Positions 19,961 through 43,760 of a stretch of DNA of 64,000 bases are shown piece by piece (the stretch's first letter is position 1; the number at the start of each line of letters is the position of its first letter). The notes below the pieces were generated by a model. The model was not told the DNA's origin. It made no database searches and saw only the letters and a list, made by a program, of their open reading frames with translations. The translations under genes were made by a program, and so were the position numbers. The stretch is taken from contig NC_067126.1 of assembly GCF_021347895.1 (NCBI RefSeq), positions 33,368,482 through 33,432,481 of the forward strand, written 5' to 3'. Source of the DNA: Acanthochromis polyacanthus. Taxonomy: Eukaryota; Chordata; Actinopteri; Pomacentridae.

Positions 19961-22275
19961 CAAAATCAAAGAAACACTATATTATGGTATGCTAAAATTA
20001 GCATCTATCACTATCCAATGCATAGGAATTTAAAGGAAGGTGTTTTTACATTTTGATGCTTGAAATAGCCCATGAACTCCTGCATTTGGTGGGAGCCCTT
20101 CTGTTGCCTCTCTGGTTTTAATCCTTTTAACAATTCATTCCTTTTGTGATTCATTTTGCATCTTTTAATATCACGACTGATTGTTTTCCATTTCACCTCA
20201 GAGTGAATTTTCCTCCTTCCTAATCTAAAGAATGACAAGTTCATCCTGCATCGGCATGTACAAACATTACCAGATCTATATATTGATTAATCCTCTGCAT
20301 GGATAACCTTCAGCACTTGTTCTATTCCCAAAAGGCAATTGTATCACATTTAATTGTCGCATCATTCAAGTTTTATATTGAAGTGATGCATCATAGCGTC
20401 CCTTTACAGACTGATTACTCTCCGCCGGCTCTGAACATAATTTCCCTGCTGTATCTTTTTCCCCCAAACGCTTTGCCGATGCTAATTGGAGATAAATGCA
20501 TCTTCTCATATTTAATTCATTTACAGGTTTGGTGACCTCCAGTGGGTGAGTGTGGTTTTGTGCTTACTTCTACAAACAGGGCATGATTTTCAGAGAATCC
20601 ATTAGCGCTCTGATTGTCAAATGGACCTTTATCAACAAGCTCCCACTCATGCAGCCACAGCTCTTGTTCTTTGCTGGGAAAGAGCAAATGAGGTGAATGG
20701 TGTGGTGGGAACTGGCTGAGCTTTATGTCAGTGTGACCCAGACCAACAAGATCTAATAGAAAGCCCTTCTTCTTCTGCGTTTTCTTCATTGTTATCGTGG
20801 TAAATCAACGCACCACCATGTGCTTCAACATGATTTGCATGCTCTGTAATCTATTTTACTATAATAAGGGTCAATATATAATTGCAGGACTTTTTGTAAC
20901 ATAGTTAACAGCTATCACAGTCCATATCCAGTCATTTTTTATTAATAAGTGATTGTTTCTATAATAAACAATTCTGGAATTTGCAAAGACATGATCATAA
21001 AGAACAGAAAAAACATTTTACTTTTAATAAAAATGTATGCTTGATATATCCCATGGATTTCAAAAGCCTCTAAATTATATTTTGAGCCATGTGCTGATTG
21101 TGTTTGTGCCACTGTTTATGCATTCTCACCAGCAGCTCTTCTGCATCATGGGAAACTGGGCTTTTATACCGTGAGCATAATGGTAGATTGTGTTTTGCTA
21201 ACCTGGTAATAGCAGGCATTCATTACCGTTTTCAATTATTTCACCAATGAGGCTTTTGAACGCGGCGCTCATTTTAGCGTCTGGGATATTAAACCATTTT
21301 GACCTAAATTTCTTTGCTTTAGATATGGCAATTTAAAACAGGGGTTTTCAAAAGGGGTAAATTATCCTATTTTACGTCTCACACTCAACCCACCAAAACC
21401 CCTGCTCCGTTGCCTTTTGCAGCACAAAATGGATTTGCAGGATGTTTGCACCTGTGTGTCATTAAATATTATGCTACTACTCATAGCAGCAAGTGCAGAA
21501 AGAGAGCAGTGCGTCATTATTTTCACCAGAGGCCCTGTTTCATTAGAAAACAGACCCATCAGACTGCCACTGGGGAAGGAGTACATCACTGCATCTCACT
21601 CGCATTGATCCTCACTCAATACAGCGCCAGAATGAGAAATGTACATTTCTGAGACGTGTCAAAGCCCCTCAGACAAAGTGTTGATTAAGTAGCGACGTAC
21701 TTCATCTGTGCGTCTGAATTTCACCACCTCGACTCCACAGATTGGACATGCTGTCGATGCAGCTGTACGTTTCTCGGAGCTTTGCAGGGGGAAAAGCCCG
21801 TTTTTAGGTCAGTGCTCTCGTACTTTCTGTGCAGCCCTTCTAGGACCACAAAAGCCACAGAGGGGAGATGTGCTGCTGTCAGGCAAAGCGACTCTCATGA
21901 CACCATCGGTCGCTCTGTGATCAAGTTGTTTTCTCCGTCCAACAGCTGAGTCTCAGCACATAACCCTGGAAGACTTGACTAGACGATGTGAAAATGCAGG
22001 CTCCTGGTTTAGGGTGTTCTCAACGCACGACATTAAAGACCCACAGATATATAAAACACTGGCTTCAATCAGCTGAATTAAAAAGTAGAAAAACAGATCT
22101 ACTCTTAACCACCTTGAAAAATCCCCTAAAATAACACATATGTAAATGATATCCATTTCAAAGGTTCAACTACTGAATAAGATATGAAACTTCGCACAGT
22201 GAAGGTCAAACATCTTAGGACTTCCTGTTCTGAATCCTCTAACAAAGAGAGCAAAGAAGTCTAATTATGTGTGCT
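19961..22275. other. Intergenic, nothing recognised
   Basis: Unique-looking non-coding DNA between two tandem arrays. Open frames here are short and without similarity. Confidence 0.45.
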
Positions 22276-22279
22276 AAGA

Positions 22280-23120
22280 TCTGGATTCACTACTTGTTTA
22301 AAATCATTCAAAATGTGATTATTTTTTAATTGATTATTTGGATTATTAGTTTGGATTGTAATTTTTAAGAACACCTTTATGAGTTCCTGCAGCTGAATAA
22401 AATTTCATGATTTCTTCTAAATAGAGGCAAAGTCGTCAAATTATGAAATATATTTCAATGCTAATTTGAAATCTGTAAAAATGTAGATTTTTTTGTAATA
22501 TTTCTTTTTGAATATTTGGATTATTATTTTGTAAAACTTGCATGACCTCTATGAGCTCCTGCTACTGATTAAAATTGTATGATTTGTTCCAAATACTCAA
22601 AGTACTCAAATTATTTGCGAAAGAAATTGAAGTCATTACTTGTTTAAAATCATTCACAATGCGATATTTCGGAATTATTTTTTGGAATTATTATTTTTTA
22701 AAACAGGTATAACCTTCATGAATTCCTGCAACTGAATAAAACTTCACGATTTCTTCTGAATCCTCAAACAAAATGGTCAAATTACCTATGCTAGAAATAT
22801 ATTTCAATACCAATTTTAAATCTTTAATAATGAGATTTTTTGTAATATTTATATTTTAATATTTGGATTATTTTTTTTTTAAAACTTGCACAGCCTTTAT
22901 GAGTTCCTGATACTGATTAAAACTGCGTAATTTGTTCCCAATCCTCAAAGTATTCTAACTATTTGTGAAAAAAACTGAAGTCATTACTTGTTTAAAATCA
23001 TTCACAATGCGATATTTTGGAATTCATTTTTTGGATTGTTTTTTGAAGCAACAATAACCTTTATGAGTTCCTGTTACTGAATATAACTGTATAATTTTGT
23101 TTCAAATCCCCAAACAAGGT
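22280..23120. repeat. Two-level tandem array: about 172-bp half-units alternating in about 347-bp units
   Basis: The block TACTTGTTTAAAATCATTCA occurs near 22291, 22637 and 22985, spaced 346 and 348 bases. Within each period a related shorter block (ATGAGTTCCTG followed by CTGAATAAAA or CTGATTAAAA) recurs at 22381, 22553, 22720, 22901 and 23065, about every 164-181 bases. The AGCTGAAT-type and TACTGATT-type halves alternate, so an older short repeat was duplicated and then amplified as a dimer. Strongly AT-rich and non-coding. Confidence 0.85.
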
Positions 23121-26100
23121 TAGCAAAAATGTTAATAATATGTAATATATTTTTATTATTTGGATAATTATTTTTTAAAACATGCATGACCTTTTCTGTC
23201 TTCTTCTTAGTCTGCTTAAGACCACTGACTAATGCCAAATTAAACTGCGCCTGATTGTTTCTCTCCAGCTTGATGAGAACAGCTTCTCCCGATCAATATA
23301 TCCATTTGTAAAGTAAAATCTAATTGGAAATTGTTGCCCATGTGCAACCGCTCTGAGACACAGACCCGCTGGTTGGCTGGCTGGCGAGGCAGGCCGAGCC
23401 AGAGAGAGCTTTTGGCGAAACCAGATAAGAGTGGGCTTGTTATCTTCCTCATAATGAGAAATCAAACAGATTCCTCCGCTTATGTGGATCCCTCTTCCCC
23501 GATATATGGGCAGCGTTTAATTGTGTTCGCCAGCTGAAACCCTCTCAGCTTTTGAGGTTTCATTCGTCATCAGAGAAATACAGCTGCTCCAATCCGCTTA
23601 TCAATGTGTGTCTCGGTGATGTTTCCATGGAAACTGTGTTTACTGCCCCACAGTGTTCTAAAAATGGTTCCAAAGTGATAATGGTGCCAGAGTAGTGAAA
23701 GCAGTGCGAAGATGTGATGAACAATGAAGCTTGACATTGTAACAAAGTGAATCTGAATGCGCGCATGTAAAACATACATGTTGTCGCAGCCGAGACAAAT
23801 CCAGCGTCTCACATTACCCAACATTCGAAGAAGTTGTTTGGCTTTTGAGTCCTGATTATTTAAGGAAAACGGTAAAAATATCTCTTCCCTGTCTGACTAT
23901 CCCCCCCTCTCGTCTCTTTTTCTTCCAAACACTCTTCACGAATCTTGCTGGCAGCTCTGCAGAGGTGCTATGAGTACAATTTAGCAACACAAATTACGAA
24001 TCGAAATTGAGGTTCACATTGTGGCAATCTGTGCTCAGTGTGAAGTCCAAAGAGTGGAATTAAAAAGGCTAACTAATGTCATTACTTCGCTTTCTTCTGC
24101 TAATAATGTGGGTTTTTGTTGGCACGTTACCCAATCCTGGACACCTCGAGATAGTTTCCTTTTTATGCAGTGGGATGATCTTTTGTGAGGATGATTAATG
24201 TGAGTTTCTACAGCAGTTCTAACCAAATTCAACCTCCTGATCCTTCTCCATCAGAGCTTCTAATTGGAGGTAAAAGACATGACTGACATTTAGAAACTGT
24301 TTTAGGAGATAAAAATGCACCTAAACAATCCACTTTCATCCAGACTTGTTATTCAATGTTTTTTGTTTTATTTTATCTAATTCCCTATAAGATGTTTTTC
24401 TATCAGTTTTTCCCCAAAAAGTGTGAACGCTGTCTTCTGAAAAATACAATAATCAAGTGCCTTAAAGGAGACGGTTACAGCCCTGTTCCCATGGCAATGG
24501 GTTTGGGGGAAATAACTTTGCATTCATCAAGTGGGATTTTACTATCATGGGAGGAAAGCTGGGTTTTATTAAAGCTCTGATAGTCAGTTCAGTGTGAAAT
24601 AACTTTTCCTTTTGACGGAAATTCTTGCAATTTGACTGCTCCCCCCTATCTCATAACATCTTGATGGCAGGTGTTTCTGCTATTATGCACCCATTTGGTG
24701 TTGCTGCAATTAAATATCTGTGTTTTCCCCTTCTTTTTTCATTAACAGAGAGGAAAATTAATTTGTTACTTAGAGCAGAATGTGGAAGAATATTATTTCT
24801 GCTAATCTAACAAAAAAAAAAGTGCCTCCAGTGAATGAGAGATAAAGCTGTGACGGGTCTCATTAAATGATCAATAGGCTAAGTTCTGGACACTAAAATG
24901 TAAATTCAAGTCCAGCTTCAGCTTAATGAAAGCAGAGCTGCTCCAGAGACACGTAAAAAATGTGGGAGCTGTCAGGTATCTTCTCCAACTGTCTCTCATC
25001 ACAGGAAGATCTGACAGCTCCACATCGAGTCCATCAACCAAAACTAGAATCCAAGCTTCTACTCCAAAATGAGATCTGAACCATTTTACTGTGAAATAGA
25101 CGACGCTCTCATCGAATGAGTGCACTGAAATGTACCTCTGCTTGATAATTCTGCACTGTGGCAGCTAATTAGTGGCGCAGGAACAACATCCAAATATACA
25201 TTAATCACATTAGTGCCACTTTCTTATAACTAAGCCTTTTTTTAATGCTTTGTAATTTGCAACTAATGACATTATTAATTGTTGGTAAATAAACTAAACA
25301 TTGTAGATCAGGTAGAAACCATAAAAAAGTAGCTGCAACCTATAAAAAAAGAGTGACTCATTAGTGGAATAACAGTTTTTCCAAAATGGATGAGACATTT
25401 TGGCAGAAAATGCTAAAAGGTTGCTAAGTAAAATCAATACTGGATGATTCATCTTGACATTATTTGTTTCGTAAGGTGCTGTGAACAAGAACCAATGATG
25501 GCATTGGATGTATACTTCATATTTTTCTCTCTAATCACTAAGCAGGTGATGACGATACACAGCAGTGATACAGAATGTGGATGATGCAATGAAGTGAACC
25601 TAAAAACATCTCCAGGATCTTGTATAACCACCATTAATCCAAGGATTTTACAGCAGTACTTTGAAGATACATGTTTTTAGATCACTTTCAAGAAACCTTT
25701 GATGCCTTTTTCCATTTCAGCATTTTAAAAATGTGAATACTAATCACATTATTTCACCCATACCTGCATATAACATAGAAGTAGAAAGCTGAATTAGGAA
25801 AAATAAACAAGGAATGAAACAAACATTTGCCGTTTTGAGGATAACTTGAGGAAATTTTGGGAAAGCGTCGCATTCGGATTATCTCAGGAAAAACAACAGG
25901 CCTGCGAGAGACTAATCAGATCCACGATGAAAAGCATTTTGGGGGTTTTGAAAGCAAACTTCAAAGTAATGCGGCAAAGCTGTGAATATAGTAAAACCTT
26001 GTCTGACAGTTTAAAGCAAGACGAACGTGATGTGTAGGAGAAGAGACATGGCATGGGTTCAGTGGAGAAGACGCTGATGCTTGATAATAGAGAACAGTGT

Positions 26101-29100
26101 GTCTGTGGGCTGCCAGCCATCTTCCTTTACATCAGGATAACACTCAGCAGCTCAGCTCACGAGCTCCAAATGAAAGGCTTCGACTGTAGGTAGTATTTAA
26201 GTTTAAATGCACTACTGGGACAGCGAGGAGCGCATTCAAATCTCTGTAGAATAGTCTGCTGCTCACTTTCAAGCAACAGGATTCATTTTGAATGTGACAG
26301 TCAGTCATCTTTAATAGGCTCTTCCATTTGACAGGCTGCACGCTAATCACTTTTACGAAGCCATGTTTGGGCAAGCACATGATGTCTTCTATTCCAACAG
26401 CGAGCCTTTCACTGTACACCTGCACACATGCCACTATATGACTTCAATCATAATGCTCCCTGTTTCTTCTGACAGACCTGGTTGGACATTAGCACCAGTT
26501 TTCCCACCATACTCTAAAAAAAAAAAAAAGTCATAGAATATCAGCATGCATTAATATTCAACATTGCACTTTGCATTCAAGAGATTAGTTTCCATAAATA
26601 TCTCTAAAAAAGGCAGGAAATAAGCGCTGCTGCTGCTCTGACAGTGTCCCTCTTGTGGGTAATTGGTCCCATAACATGCATCTAAGCTCCACTGCAAAGA
26701 GAAAAACTGATGGAAACCAGCTAGGCAATTGAAATTGCATTCAATCTTCAATCTATTCTTGCATCTCTTTGACAGCTGCATAACCCCACTGACAAAGCTC
26801 AGTGAGACAAGGCTGCGGGCTAGAAATAGATAAATTGTGTGCCACCGTCAACATGGAGCACACATTGGCCAGGGGAAAGAAGGAAAAAAAAAAAGAAAAA
26901 AAAAGAACGTGTGCTGTTTAGGGTTTGGGTGAGTGCACAAAAAAACTGGAACTCAGGGGAGACATCCTGACATGTAGGTCTGAATGAAAACATGATGGAC
27001 TCACCATGGCTTGAAGATGTAATTGCTTAACAAACTGAACGTGGCTGTTAGCGTTCAATATTAAGTATACATCCTGTGAAATGGTGTTCTTCTGTGCTGT
27101 TTGAATGTGAGGCGAGTGCGGAGGATGTATGGGGGTCTAGACTGGGGGATCAGTGGGGGCTTTCAGTGCTCAGTGATGGAGAAAGGCTCTGTGGCTGTCA
27201 GGCTGCTCCCACTGATGAAGGGAAGCTGTGATTGACAGATGAGTCTTAGTGAAGACCACCGTTGCTCTCTTCACTTAGCCTGTGGGATAACGCGACCTCT
27301 AAGGCGCACCATCCTCCTGTGTATTCCCTCTATAGCTCCCATCTCGAGCATTTTGAACATTTGTCTGTGTTGCAGCTTTAATGTGAGCGGAGTCTAACCT
27401 AAACAAGTTCGTCATTCTCATGCGTGCCACGTAGGAGCCTCAAAAATAGCTTAATTTTGCTCTGACAGAGAGCTTATGATAATTGCGTTGGTGCTGGAGA
27501 ATTCTCAAATCCATCTTTCTCTTCAAGAATCCTCTCATTAAATCAGGCACATTCTTCCTCCGGCGTGTTGCGTTGTCTCATCAAAAAAAACAACAACAAA
27601 AAAAAAAACCCCAGAAGCCTCACAGCACAAGTTACGTCTCTGTATCCCTGCTAGGCCCGAGATCAACTCCATGAGTTGAATTATAGAGCGAAAAAGTCAT
27701 TAAGCGGGATAAAGATACAAGGAATCGATGGGGCAATGGATACTCTGTGGCTCTCAATTGTCTCCAGTCCAGTGCACAGGAGCATCAGGGTGGTAAAGCC
27801 TGCTTGTTGTTTCCAGGTGAGCTGTCCAGCCGGACCACAGCTCCTCGGCTACTGAGGGGGGGATCAATGACAACCACCTACCCCAGCTATATGGAGCTTC
27901 CAGCTGGTTACTCCTTCAACCACAAAAAAATGCTTCCCTGCACAAAAATAAATGCCAATGTTACAACAGGATAATTTGATATGTACATTATTTTGGGATG
28001 CGGCGTAATAGCAGAGAAATTGATCACAAAAATCCGCTTGGACAACACAATAAACCCGATGATGTAAAACCCTCAATTCCCCACAGAATAACCGGCAGTA
28101 GCAAACCGATCTTTGTTGTGTGTGGGCAGCTTTAAAATAGTGTCTTTGCCTGTCTTGAGTCTCTAATTTTAATAGCTGTGTGGAAACTGCTGGATAAATG
28201 AGACAGACAGGCATTTCTTCTCAGAAGGATTGTTCTGTTTTAGTCTCTCCTTTCACAGAGACAGAAGCACACATCTCTCTGCCCTTAATAACATGCAGAT
28301 TTGACTTGTTCTCCTTTAATTATGTGACCCACCTGGCCCAAAGTCTTTCCTTATAGAAACTAATGGCCAATTGAAGCTCTAGGTGGTTGACATTACACAG
28401 ACATGCCGAGTGCAGCTGTCTTAAAGATGGAAAATAAATGACTTGACTGCAAAGAGAATTTTTGGCTCTTGCCAGAAGAAAATGTATTCATTAAAGAAAA
28501 TATCTGGGTTCAATAGATGTTATTTTTTGCCTCGGTGACATTAAAGTCACCCACGTAGAAACTTGCATGATGTGCGGCTTATCAGGACGCTTGTTTGACA
28601 AAGGCAAAGTTTGCTAATTAAAAACTAAGTACGTGCTCACAGCACATGTGTTAGTTGGTAAATAATTCACATGGACATTTAATATTTATGCTGGTCAACA
28701 TGTTGCAGAACAAGCCACGACCTACACTGACACACTCATGTTAAATCCCCCAGTCCACAGCAAGCCATACATTCCCAAGCATGAGATACAGTGTGACACT
28801 TGTAATTTGGACACCAGCTTTAAAGACGCAGGGGGACAGGATGACTCGACCTCCAGCTGAGAAAGGTCCAGATGATCTGCAAACTGGTCAGTGACCAAGT
28901 GTCAGAATAAAGTGCATTATGGCCCTGAGCATGTCACTGCGTTGAGGCATGTGATGCGCTGAGAGTAATCTTACAACACAAATGCTACGGTTGGCTTGAT
29001 GTGAATGAATTTTTTTTTCCTCACTAAGTTTAGCTGCTTCCTCCACAGCACATGCCTGTGTGTTCATGTGGAATGACTCATTCATGCCTGTGGTCCATGA

Positions 29101-29700
29101 AGCCTCACAGCCCACTCACATCCACAGACTGCCAGGTCCCTTCACAGCCTCAGTATCAATACCAAGAGCTTGTGTTACATATAGAATAAACAATAATTTC
29201 TAAGTGGCCTACTAAACCTCACTTCCACCACCCTCGGGGCTTCACTCACCCTGCAGTAGCTATATTTCCTGCCTGTCTGTGTCTGTCAGTCAGTTCTCCT
29301 CGGTCTCGCTCTGGGAGGCCAACCTTTCAGCATTTCCAATGATGTGCCTCGGAAATCTGTTTCCAGGGCAACCGGGGTACCAAATACTCTCCCAGCGGCT
29401 TCTCGCTGGTGCGTCCTTTGTTTACACTTTTCATATCTGTGAGGATGTAGGTTGCTCTAAACAGACACGGATAGGAAGAAAAAAATAGCATATTGCGTAA
29501 AAACGCAGCCAAGGATGGTGTCAGAGTCACCCAGTTCTACTCCCACAGTACAAATCAGGATTAGAGCTGAATTGTAACCCTGAAAAAAACGATTACAAGA
29601 GAATATTTAAAGCTACATTTTCACTAGGGGATGTCAATTTACAATAACCACTCCACACCGTCCATGTAACATCTTGTACTTAACTGTACCACTAGAAAAA
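23121..29700. other. Intergenic upstream of glra2, nothing recognised
   Basis: No exon or transposon could be supported. Several A-rich runs are present (near 26516-26529, 26883-26904 and 27581-27608). Distal regulatory elements of glra2 could be here, but none is identifiable from one sequence alone. Confidence 0.45.
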
Positions 29701-29719
29701 TTCCTAAAGCCAGTTAATC

Positions 29720-30384
29720 CTGATGCGCAGCTGCGCGCACTGGGAGTTTCCCCACCACGGCGACCTCGTGAGACAAACGCTATCATTTAAAACTGACAAC
29801 ATTCGCCATGTAACAGACATTGGAGACAATGTTTGAGTGTCTTTCTGGTGATTACCTCCCTCGTTTATTGGACTTATTGAAAACCAACTCACGTCCACCA
29901 CTTTTAAACCTTGCGCTTGCGCGTAACGGAACCGGGAGCTGTCCAAGTGCTGAAATGAGAAAAGGCGTTCCTCTCCCATTACTTGACGGTCCCCCACCTG
30001 AGAGAGATTTCACTTCATGAGTAACAACACAGGCCGACGGGTTGGTCTTCACAGAGCGAGCTGTTAGATCTCAGCCAGCGCCAAACGCAGGAGCCTCCAG
30101 CCGACGCGTCCTGGAGTTTCACCTTCTCGACGTCTGACCACAGGACTGATGTTTCGTGTCTCCGCTTCGAGAGATCTGTTTTTGGGAGTCAGAGTTTCAT
30201 GAAACTAAACTATGATCTGTGGCTGCGTTGAGGAATGTCTCCAGTATTTTTGTGTGACACAAGAACACCCGAACGCCCACGACTTGGTGAGGAAGAAAGC
30301 GGCGCCCCTATTTGGATTATGTGTTTGACTAATGTAAACATATGGAAGAAATAGAAAAGTGAGCACATGGGGAAACCACCGGGA
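29720..30384 (+). promoter_or_regulatory. glra2: Probable 5'UTR and promoter region of glra2
   Basis: The 660 bases before the glra2 start are richer in G+C and CpG than the DNA further upstream, with clusters such as ACGCGTCC near 30100. They lead directly into the start codon. No TATA box or initiator can be fixed with confidence. An in-frame stop at 30352-30354 closes the frame upstream of the two candidate start codons. The assignment rests on position and composition. Confidence 0.4.
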
Positions 30385-40254
<9,870 letters not shown>

Positions 40255-41628
40255 AGACTCTACAACCCTCAACAACTGACATTCTATTTTTCATTTCTCA
40301 GATTGAGAAATGATCAGAAAGCACCGAGAAATGAGTAAACTGTGCATTGAGAGGCACCATGGGGATGACGGCGGTGTTCTTTCAGGGATTATGTACAATG
40401 TTGATTATGTAATGCTCATGTTCTGACAATGTGAACAGTTCTTGAGGCACAGATGCTTTGTTTGTTCTTGTACTGCTGCATATTTTCTGGAGAATCAAGG
40501 GAAAAACGGTTTTAACTCAAGACTCTGTAACATGCTGGAGAAGACGGACCAAATTTTTTTTTTTTTTGAATCAATTCTGCCTTGGCGTCTGTACAGTCAA
40601 GGGACAAAGCAACATTCCATGGATTCTTAATTGTAAGGTAGCTCAGTCAGTCAGACCCTCAACGACTTTTTGTGATTGCAAAATTTCTTATTGAGGATGT
40701 TTTATAGTGTACTGTTGTCATGGCACTTCCTCTCTGTTTGTACAAAATACAGCAGCAACTTCTAAGCTATGTAAACAGCGTGCATACAGATGCACCAAAC
40801 ATTAGGAAGCAGCACACGTCTCAGGCATGAGTGTGAAAAAAGCAGATGAAAATCTGGAATCGGAAATTGGATACTGCATTTTTATGAAATACCTGAGGCC
40901 TTAGATGTCAAAGATTTGGTGACATGAAGTGTTATGCTTCTCTATTTTTTCAAGCATCTCCTCTTGTTGAATGGTCCATCACAGCTGAATGCACCCTTTG
41001 AGCTTTTCTACCTATGGCCACACATCCAAAGGTACTTCTTGATGTTTTTTCCTTTATCTTTAAGTCAGTTATGAAAATATATATTCATGGACAACTGATG
41101 TCACCTAAAATAATTGTAAGTTATTTTTGAGATGTTTCTAGTTTTTCTTTAAATCTAAAGTAATTTACTAAATTAACTGTCATATATTTCACAGGCATCA
41201 TAAAAGTATAATGGTTAATTTTGAGTGTATAAGTAAAGCCCACAAACTGTGAACACGCACCACATTATTCAATGTTGTCATGAGTCCATAACCACATGAA
41301 TTCATTTATATTGCAGGTAAATACTCCAGGTATCTTAGGTATGGTTTTAGAGGTTGAGACTATGTTTTTGTAGATTTAGTCCAATGAAATATTTATTGTA
41401 TTGGGGGAAAGGTTATGTTTATAAAATATTATCTTTCTGTATACTTCAACTTCTGTTGTGGACTGTTTCTCTTCACTTGGTGTGTTTGATGCTGGACGGT
41501 GGCATTTGTTTGTAGATGAGCTCAACAGTGAAGGACAGATCTGCATAACATTCATGGTACAAAGCAGCTAATGGCCCTTGCACTCCTGACATACTGTGGT
41601 GAAGAACTCTTTCTTGAATGCTACTCAT

Positions 41629-41652
41629 GGGGGGGGGGGGGGGGGGGGGGGG
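41629..41652. repeat. Poly-G tract, G24, just upstream of a poly(A) signal
   Basis: Twenty-four consecutive G on the sense strand of the inferred glra2 3'UTR, ending 25 bases before AATAAA. Long G runs can form quadruplex structures and are prone to sequencing length errors. Confidence 0.95.
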
Positions 41653-41677
41653 AAGGTTATTTACTGGCCTGTACATC

Positions 41678-41683
41678 AATAAA
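41678..41683 (+). terminator. glra2: Candidate polyadenylation signal AATAAA of glra2
   Basis: A canonical hexamer about 1.42 kb past the glra2 stop, followed by a GT-containing stretch (TTGACTGTGCACC). It is the most plausible transcript end I can see. Confidence 0.5.
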
Positions 41684-41705
41684 ATTGACTGTGCACCGTA
41701 TTTAC

Positions 41706-42280
41706 TTCATGTCTACTTCTCCTTATAAGAAAGTAACCAATGTTCTTTAGCGTTTGATATTTTCATGCATTTGTGGATGAGTTCCCTTTTGTCTCATATG
41801 AAGCGATGGTAGCTTTTCAAGAAAAAATAACAGATCGAATAAGGCACAAACGCGAAAATGCTTTTTGCGCTCGGTCGCAGATCGGATCAAAGAAAATGAC
41901 AAACACAGTCTCTTCTCTTCACCGAGCCGATAAGTCAGGGTGATGACACATGCCATGGATCGCTGGGTGGCCTGGGGTGACAGATATGATCTGACAGTGG
42001 GTTTCCATTAATGCATGATAATGGACTTTACACTGTAGTACTGAGATCAGTTGGCGCTCACCTACTAGCCGACTGGAAATACTGGCAGAGTACCATAGAC
42101 ATAGACAGATACGTAAATAAACTAAGAAAGATGCTTAGACCACCCTTGTTTTCTTCAATTTCTTATTCATTTTAATGCTGGTGCCACTAAAGGTACATTA
42201 CCTGAAGAATAGCAACAATGCATATGACCAAAAAAATGCAGCTGATTCCATAATACTTTATGTCCTATTTGATATGATTA
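41706..42280. other. Intergenic, nothing recognised
   Basis: Non-coding flank downstream of glra2 with no identifiable features. Confidence 0.4.
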
Positions 42281-42611
42281 AGTCCCCTCCTGGCTCTCCC
42301 CATCTCCGTCTGGATTATTCCCCTGGTCTTGGAAGACCCCCGGCCCATACTCGTCCTATTACCACCCAGACCACCCGGCCCATTCCCTTCCACCTGGAAC
42401 CAGAACATCCTGCCCACTCTCCGCCGCCGACCAACACCATCCTGGACGTCGGCTGGACCGCTGGTTCCCAGTACCGTCACCTCCCCCTTTTAGTTAGTAC
42501 ACTAGTTCTTTTTCTCACTGAATCCTGAGTTTATTCTGTTTATTAAACTTACTGTTTATCTCAGCCTCGTCTCTTTGCTCTCCACACGGGTTCACCCCCC
42601 GCCTCTTAACA
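42281..42611 (+). mobile_element. Possible 3' part of a retrotransposon LTR (relic)
   Basis: A C-rich, CpG-containing block is followed by ATTAAA (42542-42547), then a pyrimidine-rich GCCTCGTCTCTTTGCTC segment and an end in CTTAACA. This layout resembles the R-U5 end of fish Gypsy-type LTRs. No TG start, partner LTR or gag/pol was found, and no target duplication was identified. The open frame across it is proline-rich noise. The family assignment is uncertain. Confidence 0.3.
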
Positions 42612-43490
42612 GGTCTAATAATTTTTTCCATGACTATATTACACTATGAGACACAAGAGTAATCACATCAGCTCTTGATACACAAACAGACATCCAGTAT
42701 TTACACTATCAGACTAATAATGTCAGTCATTACCATACTGTGGGTAACGTTAAGATCCATCAACCCTTTTATGTGTTCTGTGGTGAATACATGAGCTGCA
42801 GTAGGTTTATTGAGAAGGTTACATGAATCATCCAACTGCTATTTTAATGCTCAAAACACAGGGATTATAAACTAATCAGTGATACTAATCCTCACATGGA
42901 AATACCACCCATTTCACCAGCAGAGGCTCACACCACGGCCAAGTAATGCTGCAGTCTGGATATGTGAGGCTGCAGTAGCCTTCGTGCAATCAAGTTCAGC
43001 ATAACGTCTTATGAAAGGAAAATTATTTGCAGCTTATAATTCTGTTTAAGAGGAAAACAACTTTCCATCATTCATAAGGTTTATTGAGGCTGCTTTGTGA
43101 GGTCTGAGAGAGGCAAGAAATGAGGGTTGCCATAGCAACTGCACAGCAGTTGATAGGGCCAGTGTGAGAGAAAAGCGGGAAATTAATGAAGTTAAGAACA
43201 CTTGTGCATGGTTTTGCCGACGAAGTATGTTACGTCTTAGCATAAATGCTGCACTAAGTCAAAACACACTGTGTTATAATCACAAAGAAATCAGCTGATG
43301 TTTTCTGTATGTTTTACTCAAAGGTTAATGCTCCCATGAGACTCTTCAAACTTCAAAACAAAGGAGAGTCTATGTGCTTTCTGCTTTATGACTGCTGTAC
43401 CAAATGTGGAACAATGGGAGCAGTGACACTGTACTATTGATCTCTAGTCCAACCTCTTGCAGTTTTGTGTTAAAATGTTGCCCTGTCTAT
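42612..43490. other. Intergenic, nothing recognised
   Basis: AT-rich non-coding DNA between repeat fragments. Confidence 0.4.
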
Positions 43491-43494
43491 AGTC

Positions 43495-43760
43495 TGTAAA
43501 GACACAGTATGTAATTTCTGCCATCAGGTGTCTCAATCAAAATGAAAGACATGGTTTGATGATGTCGTGAAACAGCGCGGTATCTATGACGTTGTCTTCA
43601 CCACCATCACCAATGAAAATCTATGTGACGTGACTAAAGCTGTGCCTCAGTTCAGGGGCCGCATCCTTCAAAGGCTGCATTTAAAGACCAAATCCATCAC
43701 ATTGGCGTGACAAGGCTGTCCCACTTCAAAGGATTCTTCAAATTCGGGTGAGAAATTAGG
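43495..43760. repeat. Probable dispersed-repeat fragments
   Basis: Two stretches look like common fish repeat sequence: CACAGTATGTAATTTCTGCC near 43503, and GGCCGCATCCTTCAAAGGCT near 43657. I recognise the style of these from teleost genomes but cannot name a family, and no complete ends or target duplications are visible. Confidence 0.3.

Larger units (their letters stand above)
40255..41705 (+). other. glra2: glra2 3'UTR
   Basis: About 1.4 kb without coding potential follows the stop codon TAA at 40252-40254. The best cleavage signal is AATAAA at 41678-41683. The extent is inferred from that signal, and an earlier end is possible. Confidence 0.55.
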
